Assembly (NCBI GenBank): GCA_002343825.1
Contig: DDSL01000072.1
Location: 2,000-29,429 of the forward strand
Direction of reading: 5' to 3'
Origin: Chthonomonas sp. UBA2391
GTDB taxonomy: Bacteria > Armatimonadota > Fimbriimonadia > Fimbriimonadales > Fimbriimonadaceae
Length of the DNA: 27,430 nt
Positions within the stretch are counted from its first letter, which is position 1. Each line of letters begins with the position of its first letter. The notes under the pieces are model-generated. The model saw only the letters and a list, made by a program, of their open reading frames with translations. It searched no databases and was not told where the DNA came from. Below, in pieces: positions 1-9,205 of the stretch. The translations under genes were made by a program, and so were the position numbers.

Positions 1-1931
1 GCGATCGCGCGCATCAGGGCCTCGCGGTCGACCCGGCCCCCGCTGATGAAGCCCGCACCCGGTCCATCGAGTTCACCCCGGAAGGCCCCGCGGAACCGAT
101 CATTGAAGACCGCGATCCCGAGCCCGCGCTGGGCACCCTTGGGGAAGTAGGTCGGTCCTCCACCGGTCCAGGGTTCGCCATACAGCACCACATCCGGGCG
201 CTCGGCGCGCATGGCCGCGGCCCACTGGCGCACGCTCTCGGGCCGGTGCATCCCCAGCAGGTCGAATCGGAACCCATCGACCTTGTACTCACGCATCCAA
301 TAGAGCAGGCTGTCCTGCACAAATTTCCGGGCCATCGGGCGCTCATCGGCCAGCGCGTTGCCCACCCCGGATTCATTAAGAACATCGCCCCGGTCGTTGG
401 TCCGGAAGTAGTAATAGGGGACGGTCTGCCAGAAGTTGGAATCCGCGCCCTCGGGCGGCCAGGTGTGGTTATAGACCACGTCCAAGATGACCCGGAGTCC
501 GCCCTGGTGGACGCCGTTCATCATCTGCTTGAACTCGCGGATCACCTCTACCGGATTGTTGGGTTGGCTGGAGTAGTTCTCTTCGGGGACGTTGAAGAGG
601 TTGGTGGCATAGCCCCAGGTGTATTCGTCGTCGCTCCCGGTGAGGAAGTTGTGGATCGGCAAGATGTGGATGTCGGTCACGCCCAGGTCGACCATGTAGT
701 CTAGGCCGGTCTTGATGTTCGTCCCCGGGACTTTGGTGCCGCGTTGGACCAAACCGAGGTATTTGCCCCGTTGTTTGGGGGTGACCCCGCTGCTGGGATG
801 AACGGTGAAGTCGCGGACGTGAATTTCATACAGCACGGCCTCGCTCTGGTTCTTGTGGCGCAGCTTGGTGCCGGTCAGTCCGCCGCTCGGGTCGGTGCGA
901 TCCAGATCCACGACCATCGAGCGTTTGGAATCCTTGCTGGCAGCAAAACTGTACAGATCTGTGGCGACACGGCTCTGGCCTTGATTCCAGAATCGATACT
1001 GATAGTAACGTCCGTGGAGGTCTCCAGTCGCCTTTGCGTACCAAACCCCGGCGGTCCCTCGACGCATGGGGATCACCTCGGGGCTGGACCCTTGGCTGGG
1101 GAAGAGAAGGACCTCGGCTCGTTCGCTGACTGGGGACCAGACCTTGAAGCTCGTGGCGGTCTTGCTCCAACGCGCGCCCAGGTCGTCTCGCGAATAGACA
1201 AAGGCGGGATCGTTGAGAACATCTCGGGCAAAGACCGGTCGTTGCTTCCCGCTCAGTCCGTCATCCACGGTCATCGGGTCGTCGATCTGCTCGTCGGAGA
1301 TCGGAGTCGCGAGGGTGAGGACGACCATCGGGAACCGGTCGGCGGCGGTCTTTTCGCGCTTCGGAAGATCGGCCTCGGTCGGAACGTCGACCTCCTCGGA
1401 GTTTTGGTAGGAGTTCAGGATCCGGTTGTTCTTTCGATCAACCCGGAACCGGACCAGCGTGTCGTCCTCGCGGATCGTGATCGAGAGGTTGGCCCCGCCG
1501 CGAACAAAGTTTTGGCCGTAATTCTCGTTCCAACTCCCGTCGACGGTGACCTTGTATTCGTAGGCGCCCTTGGGAAGCTTGACCACTAGCTCGTGGACCC
1601 CGGGTTGAACCTCGGTCATCTGGGTCAGGTCGCCATCCGGGTCCCAGGGCTTGCCGCCGAGGGCCTGCTGCAGGGTTCCGGCGAGGATCACGCGTCCGGG
1701 GGTTCGGGGGAGGAGTCGCTCGCGTTCGGGTTCGCCTGCCAGTTCGATCTTCTGAATCGGCACGTTGCGCTCGCCGATCCGGACGTTGAAGATCTTGGGC
1801 CGCGGGTCGCTTTCAGCGATGGGCTGTTCCAGCCAAACCTTGATCTGAGTTCGAGAGTCCAGAAAGGCGGGTCGCGGAGGATCGTTTTGCAACAGGGCCG
1901 CAGCGGCAAGGATCGTGAGCATTGCTCTCAT
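1..1931 (-). CDS. pulA: Type I pullulanase (GH13), secreted, 3' end cut by window
   Basis: Hydrolyses alpha-1,6 branch points in pullulan, amylopectin or glycogen. The frame reads from ATG at 1931 to the window edge without a stop (about 643 residues seen), so the C-terminus is missing. A short hydrophobic leader (MRAMLTILAAAALLQ) suggests export. An amylopullulanase X25-like module lies at about 81-170 (GTLQQALGG, WDPDGD, GSWNENYG), a CBM48/pullulanase N-domain at about 250-335, and the GH13 barrel starts near 364 (YEIHVRDF). VYNHTWPPEG is the subfamily-typical region I. In VDGFRFDLLGM, Asp557 is the expected nucleophile; in GEPWTGG, Glu586 is the expected acid/base. A GGGAG ribosome site lies six bases before the ATG. 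The gene diverges from a glycosidase gene about 140 bases away, suggesting joint polysaccharide use. The family call is firm; whether the product is free or surface-anchored is unknown because the end is missing. Confidence 0.93.
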   Translation of the reverse strand, partial: MRAMLTILAAAALLQNDPPRPAFLDSRTQIKVWLEQPIAESDPRPKIFNVRIGERNVPIQKIELAGEPERERLLPRTPGRVILAGTLQQALGGKPWDPDGDLTQMTEVQPGVHELVVKLPKGAYEYKVTVDGSWNENYGQNFVRGGANLSITIREDDTLVRFRVDRKNNRILNSYQNSEEVDVPTEADLPKREKTAADRFPMVVLTLATPISDEQIDDPMTVDDGLSGKQRPVFARDVLNDPAFVYSRDDLGARWSKTATSFKVWSPVSERAEVLLFPSQGSSPEVIPMRRGTAGVWYAKATGDLHGRYYQYRFWNQGQSRVATDLYSFAASKDSKRSMVVDLDRTDPSGGLTGTKLRHKNQSEAVLYEIHVRDFTVHPSSGVTPKQRGKYLGLVQRGTKVPGTNIKTGLDYMVDLGVTDIHILPIHNFLTGSDDEYTWGYATNLFNVPEENYSSQPNNPVEVIREFKQMMNGVHQGGLRVILDVVYNHTWPPEGADSNFWQTVPYYYFRTNDRGDVLNESGVGNALADERPMARKFVQDSLLYWMREYKVDGFRFDLLGMHRPESVRQWAAAMRAERPDVVLYGEPWTGGGPTYFPKGAQRGLGIAVFNDRFRGAFRGELDGPGAGFISGGRVDREALMRAI

Positions 1932-2069
1932 TGTTACTCCCGAGTGGCCCCTGATGTTTCGGGGGGGATCGAGTCATCGTCTATCGCAGGCCAATCGTCA
2001 CGCATCCCCTGAAAATTGCGGACAAATGGTATCGCAAATCCAACCAACAAGAGAAGATTCCGCGATAGA

Positions 2070-4655
2070 ATGAGGGCAGGTGCTGAAGCAATGGTGATCG
2101 CCCTTACAGTCGCTCTACTCGGTCAATCGGTCAATGTTCCCCCGCTCACGGAGGCCAATAGTTTCGTCGTTGAAATTCCCTGGGATGATGGTAAGCCCGG
2201 AACCATCACCGACATGAGCCGGCTGAACGTCAAGCCCGCCGGTCGCAACGGTCGAATCTTGGTCAAGGATGGCGTCTTCATCGAAGAGAAGACCGGCCAG
2301 CGCACCCGGTTCCTTGGCACCAATATGGGCGGTCGGGTCGCCTTCCCGACGAAGCTTGAGGCCGACAAGCTTGCGGCGCGATTGGCCAAGTACGGCATCA
2401 ACATCGTCCGGCTGCACCACCTCCACAACGGCTGGGAGCCCGATGGCACTGTCTGGAAGAAGGGCCGAACCTTCGTCGAGATCGACCCGGCCAAGATCGA
2501 CGAGCTCGATTACCTGATAGCGGCCCTGATCAAGCAGGGGATCTACATCAACATGAACCTGCAGACCAGTCGGGAATATGTGCCTGAGCTCGGCTTCCCC
2601 GAAGAGGTCAAGCAGATTCCCAATTTCCAAAAGAAGATCGACAAGGTGGATCGGCGGATGATCGCCCTGCAAAAGCAATATGCCCGCGACTTGTTGGACC
2701 GGACCAACCCCTACCTCGGCCGCAAGTACAAGGACGAACCGGGCCTCGCCGTGATCGAGATCAACAACGAGAACTCGCTGGTCGGGTGGCCGGGAGAATC
2801 CCCTGGCGCTGGGCTCGATGGGCTTCCGCCGACCTTCCGCAAGATCGTCGTGAATCGGTGGAACGAGTGGCTCAAATCAACCTACAAGACCGACGCGGCC
2901 CTCGCCAAAGCTTGGCCCGACATCAACAAGCTTGAGGGTCCCTCGCTCACCACGTCCTCGACCCAATGGACGACCGAAAACCAGAGCAACTCGGACGTTT
3001 CGTTCAGCTTCGAGCCCAATGCCAACGGCGCTCCAACTCTCATCGCCGAAGTTCGCAAACATCAAGGTCCCGGCTGGCATATCCAGGCTCACGTCCCCGG
3101 GCTTGACCTTGCCAATGGGCAGCCTTACACCGTGATGTTCCGGGCCAAGGCCGATCGCGACTTGGCCGTGCCGATGGATTCCCGACTCGATAAGGCCGAT
3201 TGGCGGTTCTTGGGTCTGGGCACCACGGTGCGGATGGGCAAGGATTGGCAGGACTATCTCTTCACCTTCGTTCCCAATGGATCCGAACCGAACCACGCCC
3301 GCATCGGATTCGTCCTGGGCGAGATCGTGGGAAAGGTCTGGATCTCCGACTTTCGAGTGGTCAAGGGGGTGCGGTCCAAGGGAGTTCCTGCCGGGGAGTC
3401 CCTCGCCGCCGCCAATCTGAGCATCCCCGGGGCCGAGGCTTCGCCGCGATTCCGAGACTGGACTCGGTTCCTGGTCGAAACCGAGACCGCCTATAGCAAC
3501 GAGATGCGGGACTTTCTGCGAAAGGACCTCGGATTCGACCGGGTGAACATCATCGATACCCAGATCTCTTGGGGCGGATTGACCTCGCTCACCCGCGAGG
3601 CCCAGATGGAATTCGCCGACAACCACGCCTACTGGAATCACCCGACCTTCCTCGGCGCGGCCTGGGACCCGGTCAACTACCGAGTCGACCGCCGAGCGCT
3701 GGTCAACGAACTCACTGGTTCGATGGGGACTTTAGCCGATCTGGCCTACTACCGAGTGGCGGGCAAGCCTTACACGGTCTCCGAATACAACCACCCTGCG
3801 CCCAACGACTTCCAGAGTGAGATGATGCCGCTCTACGCGAACTTTGGCGCGATGCACGATTGGGACATCCTTTACACCTTCGCCTATGCCGACCACGTTG
3901 CGGGGCGGCCCACGGATCGGATCCAGAGCTTCTTTGACACCGGAGGGAACCCCGCCGTGACCGCGTTCTATCCGGCCTCGGCCATGTTGATCCGCCAGGG
4001 ACTCGTGTCCAAGCTTGGCCACGAATTGATCTTGGAAGTTCCCAAAGACGCCTATCTCGAAAGCCTGATCCCCCAGGCCCATTGGGGCCTTGCGGGAACC
4101 AAGCCGAATCTGCGGGCGAGCCGCATTGCCGTCCGAGCTGGGGAGACCCGCCGGGTCGTGACCAAGGGCACGCCAAGTGGGGACGTGATGGAAGTTCGCC
4201 GGGGAACGGGCGGCGACTACACACTGATCGACACCCCGAGGGCGCTGACTGTCACGGGATTTATCTCCGGCCAGAAGGTCGAGACCAAGCTCGGGACTTT
4301 GTCGGTGGGAACGATCGGGGCCGGTTTTGGCTCGCTGATGTTGGTCGCGATGGATGGCAAACCGCTGGCCGAGTCTGAGAAGATGCTCCTCACCGTCGTC
4401 GGTCGGGTGGAGAATACGGGCATGAAGTGGAACGCCGAGCGGAACTCCGTCGGTGACCAGTGGGGCACCGGGCCGATACGCGCCGAAGCGATCCCGATTA
4501 ACTTCAGCCTGAAGACGCGCGGAGCCGGAAAGGTCTATGCGCTCGACGGTACCGGGGAGCGGAGGCAACCCGTTCCGACCGCGACTGCAGCCGGTCAACT
4601 CGGATTTGAAATTGGGGTGGCTACTGGATCCGTTTGGTACGAGCTCTCCAAGTAG
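2070..4655 (+). CDS. Secreted GH5-like (clan GH-A) glycoside hydrolase with inserted CBM
   Basis: Probable extracellular endo-glycosidase of the 'cellulase family glycosylhydrolase' type; the substrate cannot be read from sequence. From ATG 2070 the leader (MRAGAEAMVIALTVALLGQ) looks like a signal peptide; ATG 2091 is an alternative, and TTG 2016 has no ribosome site. The barrel begins near residue 70, with VRLHHLHNG at an early strand. EINNENSL (Glu234) matches the strand-4 Asn-Glu acid/base and SEYNHP (Glu572) the strand-7 nucleophile. About 338 residues separate the two glutamates, far more than in a plain GH5 barrel. Residues about 305-435 look like a CBM4/9-type beta-sandwich (PYTVMFRAKAD, then WQDYLFTFVP, then VWISDFRVVKG) placed between the catalytic strands. 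The C-terminal 200 residues look like beta-sandwich domains. It ends in tandem stops (TAG TAA) followed by a hairpin. Exact GH family is uncertain. Confidence 0.85.
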   Translation: MRAGAEAMVIALTVALLGQSVNVPPLTEANSFVVEIPWDDGKPGTITDMSRLNVKPAGRNGRILVKDGVFIEEKTGQRTRFLGTNMGGRVAFPTKLEADKLAARLAKYGINIVRLHHLHNGWEPDGTVWKKGRTFVEIDPAKIDELDYLIAALIKQGIYINMNLQTSREYVPELGFPEEVKQIPNFQKKIDKVDRRMIALQKQYARDLLDRTNPYLGRKYKDEPGLAVIEINNENSLVGWPGESPGAGLDGLPPTFRKIVVNRWNEWLKSTYKTDAALAKAWPDINKLEGPSLTTSSTQWTTENQSNSDVSFSFEPNANGAPTLIAEVRKHQGPGWHIQAHVPGLDLANGQPYTVMFRAKADRDLAVPMDSRLDKADWRFLGLGTTVRMGKDWQDYLFTFVPNGSEPNHARIGFVLGEIVGKVWISDFRVVKGVRSKGVPAGESLAAANLSIPGAEASPRFRDWTRFLVETETAYSNEMRDFLRKDLGFDRVNIIDTQISWGGLTSLTREAQMEFADNHAYWNHPTFLGAAWDPVNYRVDRRALVNELTGSMGTLADLAYYRVAGKPYTVSEYNHPAPNDFQSEMMPLYANFGAMHDWDILYTFAYADHVAGRPTDRIQSFFDTGGNPAVTAFYPASAMLIRQGLVSKLGHELILEVPKDAYLESLIPQAHWGLAGTKPNLRASRIAVRAGETRRVVTKGTPSGDVMEVRRGTGGDYTLIDTPRALTVTGFISGQKVETKLGTLSVGTIGAGFGSLMLVAMDGKPLAESEKMLLTVVGRVENTGMKWNAERNSVGDQWGTGPIRAEAIPINFSLKTRGAGKVYALDGTGERRQPVPTATAAGQLGFEIGVATGSVWYELSK

Positions 4656-4670
4656 TAATACGGGGAATCC

Positions 4671-4700
4671 GCCCCCGGATCCGGACCGGGGGCATTGTTA
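4671..4700 (+). terminator. Hairpin terminator after the glycosidase gene
   Basis: An 8-bp perfect GC stem (GCCCCCGG / CCGGGGGC, 4671-4693) with a 7-base loop lies 12 bases after the second of two tandem stop codons. It is followed by only a weak T-rich tail (ATTGTTAA), so it is a plausible but not canonical intrinsic terminator separating the glycosidase from the PEP-CTERM gene. Confidence 0.6.
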
Positions 4701-4785
4701 ACGGATTCTTAACATTGCGTTGGTAACTTGCTCTTTGTCAGTCGCGATTTGTGGCTGCAAATTCAGTTCAAGAAAGGAAAGCAAT

Positions 4786-5478
4786 ATGAAGAATCTTCTT
4801 ATCGCGGCCACCGTCGTGGCTCTCGGTGGCGTTGCCAACGCTCAAATTATCACTGCATGGGATTTCAACGGTACGCTGAACACCACGAGCCCCGCCACTT
4901 CGGTCGGAGTCGGTTCGGCTTCGCTCGTCGGTGGCGTGACCGCTACCAGTGCGGGCGGAAGCCCCAACGATCCGGCGGTTGTGAGCGATAACCGCTGGGG
5001 AACTACCACCTACGCGGCCCAAGGAGCTGGTAGCGGAACCCGCGGCGTTCGATTCAACGTCAGCACTGCCCTCTACAAGGATATCGTGGTCAAGTTCGAC
5101 CAACGCTTTAGCAACACTGCGAACCGCTGGAGCTTGTTCGAAATCACCACCGACGGTGGTGCGACTTGGAGCTCGGCCGGCATTTCTGGGGCTCTCTTCC
5201 AGCACACGACTGGTGGAGACCAATGGAGCGTCCGAACCTACAACCTGAGCACCCTCGCCGCCGTCAACAACAACGCAAACTTCGGCTTCCGCATCATGTC
5301 GGTCTTCAACCCGTCGACCGGTGCCTATCAGGCAGCCAACTCGGGCAGCAACTACGCGACCACCGGAACCATCGGTTACGATCTCGTCCAAATCAGCGGA
5401 CAACCGGTTCCTGAGCCGGCCACCATGGTCGCTCTCGGTCTTGGTGTTGCTGCCGCTCTGCGACGCGGCAAGAAGTAA
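4786..5478 (+). CDS. PEP-CTERM sorting-domain surface protein
   Basis: Exported protein of 230 residues with a signal peptide at 1-20 (cleavage expected after ANA) and a C-terminal PEP-CTERM tripartite signal: VPEPAT, a hydrophobic stretch (MVALGLGVAAAL) and a basic tail (RRGKK). Such tails are cut by an exosortase (EpsH/XrtA family) and deliver the protein to the envelope or extracellular polymer matrix; no exosortase is in this window. The body is Gly/Ser/Thr/Asn rich and looks like an all-beta, lectin-like fold (ITAWDFNGTLN, FDQRFSNTANRWSLFEITTD); no enzymatic motif is seen. The ATG at 4786 is chosen over an upstream TTG at 4720 because AAAGGAAAG lies just before it and the signal peptide begins there. 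It follows a secreted glycosidase and precedes a second PEP-CTERM gene, so the block may build a cell-surface matrix. Confidence 0.87.
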   Translation: MKNLLIAATVVALGGVANAQIITAWDFNGTLNTTSPATSVGVGSASLVGGVTATSAGGSPNDPAVVSDNRWGTTTYAAQGAGSGTRGVRFNVSTALYKDIVVKFDQRFSNTANRWSLFEITTDGGATWSSAGISGALFQHTTGGDQWSVRTYNLSTLAAVNNNANFGFRIMSVFNPSTGAYQAANSGSNYATTGTIGYDLVQISGQPVPEPATMVALGLGVAAALRRGKK

Positions 5479-5479
5479 G

Positions 5480-5540
5480 TTCGACCTTTCGCTCATCTGA
5501 AAGTCGAACGGGCCTCCGATCCCCCTGGGAACGGGGGCCC
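5480..5540 (+). terminator. Two consecutive hairpins between the PEP-CTERM genes
   Basis: The first hairpin (5480-5508) pairs TTCGAC with GTCGAA and TTTC with GAAA, with one bulged C and an 8-base loop, beginning two bases after the stop codon. A second GC hairpin (CCCCC, 7-base loop TGGGAAC, GGGGG, 5521-5537) follows, then CTCACTCTTTA. Either could attenuate or terminate transcription. The T-run is poor, so partial read-through into the next gene is possible. Confidence 0.5.
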
Positions 5541-5564
5541 TCACTCTTTATCGAACGAACGCCT

Positions 5565-6323
5565 ATGAAGTCTCTTCAAACTTTGCTGCTCCTGGCCCTC
5601 TTCTCGGCCGGACAAGCGAGCTTCACCTACTCTGACAACCTGGATGCCCTCCCGACGGCCCCCAGCTTTACCTTTCTCGACAACTGGGTGGACAACAGCA
5701 CCCTTCCAAACTGGTACCGAACCCTGATCTCGGACGGAACCCCCGGCGTCGAGAGTCGCTTCCGGGTCGACGACGGTTCGGCGGAGAGCGGATCCCTCTG
5801 GAGTCTCGGCACCTTTGGTTCGACCGAGCGTGCCCTCGGATTCACTCCATCCAGCAACTTGCCGACTCAACACATCGGGGTTCGATTGGTGAATACCACC
5901 AACCAAGTCCTCACCGAGGCCACTGTCTCCTACTTTGGCGAGCAGTGGCGACAAGGGGCAGATGGTTTTGACGCCCTTCGCTTCAGCTACCAGGTCGGCG
6001 CTCCGACGCTTACTGGCGGCACCTGGACGACTGTCCCCAGCATGGACTTTGCCGCTCCTCACCAAGTCGGAAGTCCGACCAGGCGGAACGGAAATCTCCC
6101 GGAGAACCGCGCCCAAGTCTCCGGAGTTCTCTCCAGTCTGAATTGGCAACCCGGCGAGTCCCTTTGGCTCCGCTGGACCGGTCTCGACCGACCTCGCGCT
6201 AACCATACGCTGGCGGTAGACGACCTTAGGGTGGAAGCCGTTCCCGAGCCCGCCACTGTCTTGGGGGTTCTCTTCGGACTTGCGGGACTCCGGGGTCGGC
6301 GCTCGGCTAAAGTGAAGGAGTGA
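5565..6323 (+). CDS. Second PEP-CTERM sorting-domain protein
   Basis: Protein of 252 residues with a signal peptide (MKSLQTLLLLALFSAGQAS, cleavage after GQA) and a C-terminal VPEPAT motif followed by a hydrophobic helix (VLGVLFGLAGL) and Arg/Lys tail (RGRRSAKVKE), the PEP-CTERM export signal. The mature part is rich in aromatic/Thr/Ser beta-strand patterns and has no recognisable catalytic motif; it is unlike the preceding PEP-CTERM protein outside the sorting tail. ATG 5565 has no clear Shine-Dalgarno, but the signal peptide fixes the start. Its stop overlaps the GTG start of the following DinB gene by four bases (GTGA), suggesting translational coupling of two functionally unrelated products. 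Function is unknown; a matrix or surface structural role is inferred from the sorting signal alone. Confidence 0.83.
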   Translation: MKSLQTLLLLALFSAGQASFTYSDNLDALPTAPSFTFLDNWVDNSTLPNWYRTLISDGTPGVESRFRVDDGSAESGSLWSLGTFGSTERALGFTPSSNLPTQHIGVRLVNTTNQVLTEATVSYFGEQWRQGADGFDALRFSYQVGAPTLTGGTWTTVPSMDFAAPHQVGSPTRRNGNLPENRAQVSGVLSSLNWQPGESLWLRWTGLDRPRANHTLAVDDLRVEAVPEPATVLGVLFGLAGLRGRRSAKVKE

Positions 6324-6757
6324 ACTCTTGGACTGAGATCATCGAATATCACCGCTGGGCGCTGGAACAATGGCACCCGGTGGTCCCCCGATTCCAAGAT
6401 GCCGAGCGTGCCGAGAAGGTCTACAGCCACATCTTGCGCTGCTTTGCGGCTTGGTTGCCCCTCTTGCTTGAGGGTCACGACCGATCAATGACTCCGCACG
6501 GACTGGATGCGGATCTAGAGGTCGTGTTCGATCAACTCCACCGGGCCAGCCAGACGGATCTCGGGCGTCAGGTCCCGTTTTGGAAGGAAGGCGAAATCAA
6601 GGCCGAAGCGGTTCTTCACCACATGTTGAACCACCAGACCTACCACCTTGGCCATCTGCGTGGCCTGGCCGAGGCGGAGGGGCTTACCGATTTCCCCGAT
6701 ACCGACCGGGTCTACTTTGAGGCTTCCCGCCGCTCGGACTTGGGCTCCAACCCGTGA
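6320..6757 (+). CDS. DinB-fold (DinB/YfiT-like) protein
   Basis: Protein of 145 residues resembling the DinB four-helix metal-binding family, whose members include thiol transferases and poorly characterised stress proteins. Visible features are an N-terminal helix with His (IIEYHRWALEQWHP) and the late helix NHQTYHLGHLRGL, where the spaced His residues match the C-terminal metal-ligand pair of the family. GTG 6320 overlaps the upstream TGA by four bases; AAGGA abuts the GTG directly, so initiation probably depends on coupling. No other in-frame start fits better. Its last 74 bases overlap, tail to tail, the end of the cryptochrome gene on the other strand. The family call is reasonable; biochemical role and thiol substrate (mycothiol, bacillithiol or none) are unknown. 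Confidence 0.75.
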   Translation: MNSWTEIIEYHRWALEQWHPVVPRFQDAERAEKVYSHILRCFAAWLPLLLEGHDRSMTPHGLDADLEVVFDQLHRASQTDLGRQVPFWKEGEIKAEAVLHHMLNHQTYHLGHLRGLAEAEGLTDFPDTDRVYFEASRRSDLGSNP

Positions 6758-8114
6758 CGCGGCGGTAGTGCCGCTCCGATTCCCGGGCGGACTCTTCAAA
6801 GTCGACCACGCGATCGGGGTATCCGTTCCTCTGGTCGGGCCGAAGTGTCCAAGGTTCGTGGGCGGCCATGCCCTTGAGGTGCCTTAGCTCGGGGATCCAA
6901 GCCCGGACGTGGTCTCCGCTGGGGTCGTAATTCTGGGCCTGTTTGCGGTAGTGGAACAGCCGGAAGCCCCGCGCGTCGGCCCCGATTCCGGCCGCATATT
7001 GCCAGTTTCCATAGTTGCTCGCAGGGTCGTAGTCGAGGAGTTGGCTTTCGAACCATTCGGCCCCCATCCGCCAGTCGAGGCCGAGGTTTTTGGTGAGAAA
7101 ACTCGCGACGATTTGCCGTCCCCTATTACTCAGGTAGCCAGTCGCGGCGAGCTCGCGCATGTTGGCATCGACAATCGGGTACCCCGTCTGCCCGGACTGC
7201 CAAGCTCTGAAGAGGTCGGCATCTTGAACCCAGGGCAAATCAAACCGGTGGACCCCAGCGCGGCGGAAGGTTTGGGCTCCGTGGCGGCGCATCCAGAACT
7301 GGAAGTAATCCCGCCAAAGCAATTCGAAGATCAACCAGTACGTCGAGTCGTTCGCGACCCGTTCCTGCTCATAGCGCCGCACCTCCGCATAGATTTTCCG
7401 CGGAGAGAGACTCCCGCAAGCGAGCCACGGGCTGAACTTGCTGCTGTCGTCCAGATTCAACATCCCGTTTCGGGTTTCCTTGTAGACCCGAAGGCGGTCT
7501 GCCGTCCAAAGGTAGTGCTTCAACCGGGCGAGAGCGCGGCTTTCCCCGCCCACAAAATGCGACGACTGGGGCCGGGGCACCGCCTCGGGTCCTCGAACCG
7601 GAGACTCCCGCACGAACTCCGCCTCTCCCAGATTGGGTGCCCCGAAGGGTTCCCTAATCACGAGCTGCCGCTCGACAATCCGCCGAAACTCCGTGAACGT
7701 CTCGGGCAATCGGTCGAGCGGAAAGGTCAGGTCGTCGGGGTGGATCAGCGAGATCCCCTCGAAAGATTTGGTGCTTCCTCCGGCGGCCCGAACCTTACGG
7801 ATGACGGCTCGCTCGATTTCCTGCTCATACGGCGCGGCGTCGTGTTGAAAATAAACTTGCACCGTGCCGAGTTCGGCCAGGATTTCCTCGGTGGGTCCCA
7901 CCGCCTGATGAACCGGGAAGGGAAGATCATCGAGTGCTTGGAGCAAGAACTGGCGACGATGGTCCCCGATGCTCGGGAACCCATAGCGCGTCGTGCGATC
8001 CACCCTGGGGTCCCAGACATAGAGCGCGAGGATCGGCCCACCCGCACGAAGGGCGCTGATGAGGGCCGGGTTGTCGTGCACCCGCAAGTTATTGCGAAGC
8101 CAAAGGACCTGCAT
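6684..8114 (-). CDS. DASH-type cryptochrome / photolyase family flavoprotein
   Basis: FAD-dependent blue-light protein of the photolyase/cryptochrome superfamily (476 residues); DASH members repair cyclobutane pyrimidine dimers in single-stranded or loop DNA and may also signal. The N-terminal photolyase domain begins MQVLWLRNNLRVHDN. The FAD domain has YKETRNGML, DSSKFSPWLACGSLSPR, WELLWRDYF-like (FELLWRDYFQFW), LSNRGRQIVASFL and the signature LDYDPASNYGNWQYAAG, which is characteristic of the DASH branch. The start ATG 8114 is chosen because the family begins there; an upstream in-frame start at 8174 would lie inside pyrD. Only 10 bases separate it from the pyrD stop, so the two are probably co-transcribed. 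The last about 25 residues (Ser/Pro/Gly/Arg rich) extend past the family core into the region overlapping the DinB gene. Confidence 0.92.
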   Translation of the reverse strand: MQVLWLRNNLRVHDNPALISALRAGGPILALYVWDPRVDRTTRYGFPSIGDHRRQFLLQALDDLPFPVHQAVGPTEEILAELGTVQVYFQHDAAPYEQEIERAVIRKVRAAGGSTKSFEGISLIHPDDLTFPLDRLPETFTEFRRIVERQLVIREPFGAPNLGEAEFVRESPVRGPEAVPRPQSSHFVGGESRALARLKHYLWTADRLRVYKETRNGMLNLDDSSKFSPWLACGSLSPRKIYAEVRRYEQERVANDSTYWLIFELLWRDYFQFWMRRHGAQTFRRAGVHRFDLPWVQDADLFRAWQSGQTGYPIVDANMRELAATGYLSNRGRQIVASFLTKNLGLDWRMGAEWFESQLLDYDPASNYGNWQYAAGIGADARGFRLFHYRKQAQNYDPSGDHVRAWIPELRHLKGMAAHEPWTLRPDQRNGYPDRVVDFEESARESERHYRRVTGWSPSPSGGKPQSRPGRYRGNR

Positions 8115-8124
8115 CAAGCAGCTA

Positions 8125-9114
<990 letters not shown>

Positions 9115-9158
9115 TTTGCCTTTTTCTTGGAACCTCGCACCATTCTCCTCGGTCGGAC

Positions 9159-9187
9159 TTGGAGTTTCGGTTTTTTGCCCTTACAAT
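9159..9187 (+). promoter_or_regulatory. Sigma-70-like promoter of the dockerin protease gene
   Basis: TTGGAG (9159-9164), 17-base spacer, TACAAT (9182-9187). The -10 is five of six to consensus and the -35 keeps TTG. A start seven bases downstream would leave a leader of about 12 bases that still holds the GTGAGG ribosome site before ATG 9206. Confidence 0.6.
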
Positions 9188-9205
9188 GTGGGGGCAGGTG
9201 AGGGA

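Noticed and set aside
744..1589. 281-residue open frame on the plus strand
   Set aside because: Antisense to the pullulanase frame, which reads without a stop from 1931 to the window edge and shows GH13 motifs.
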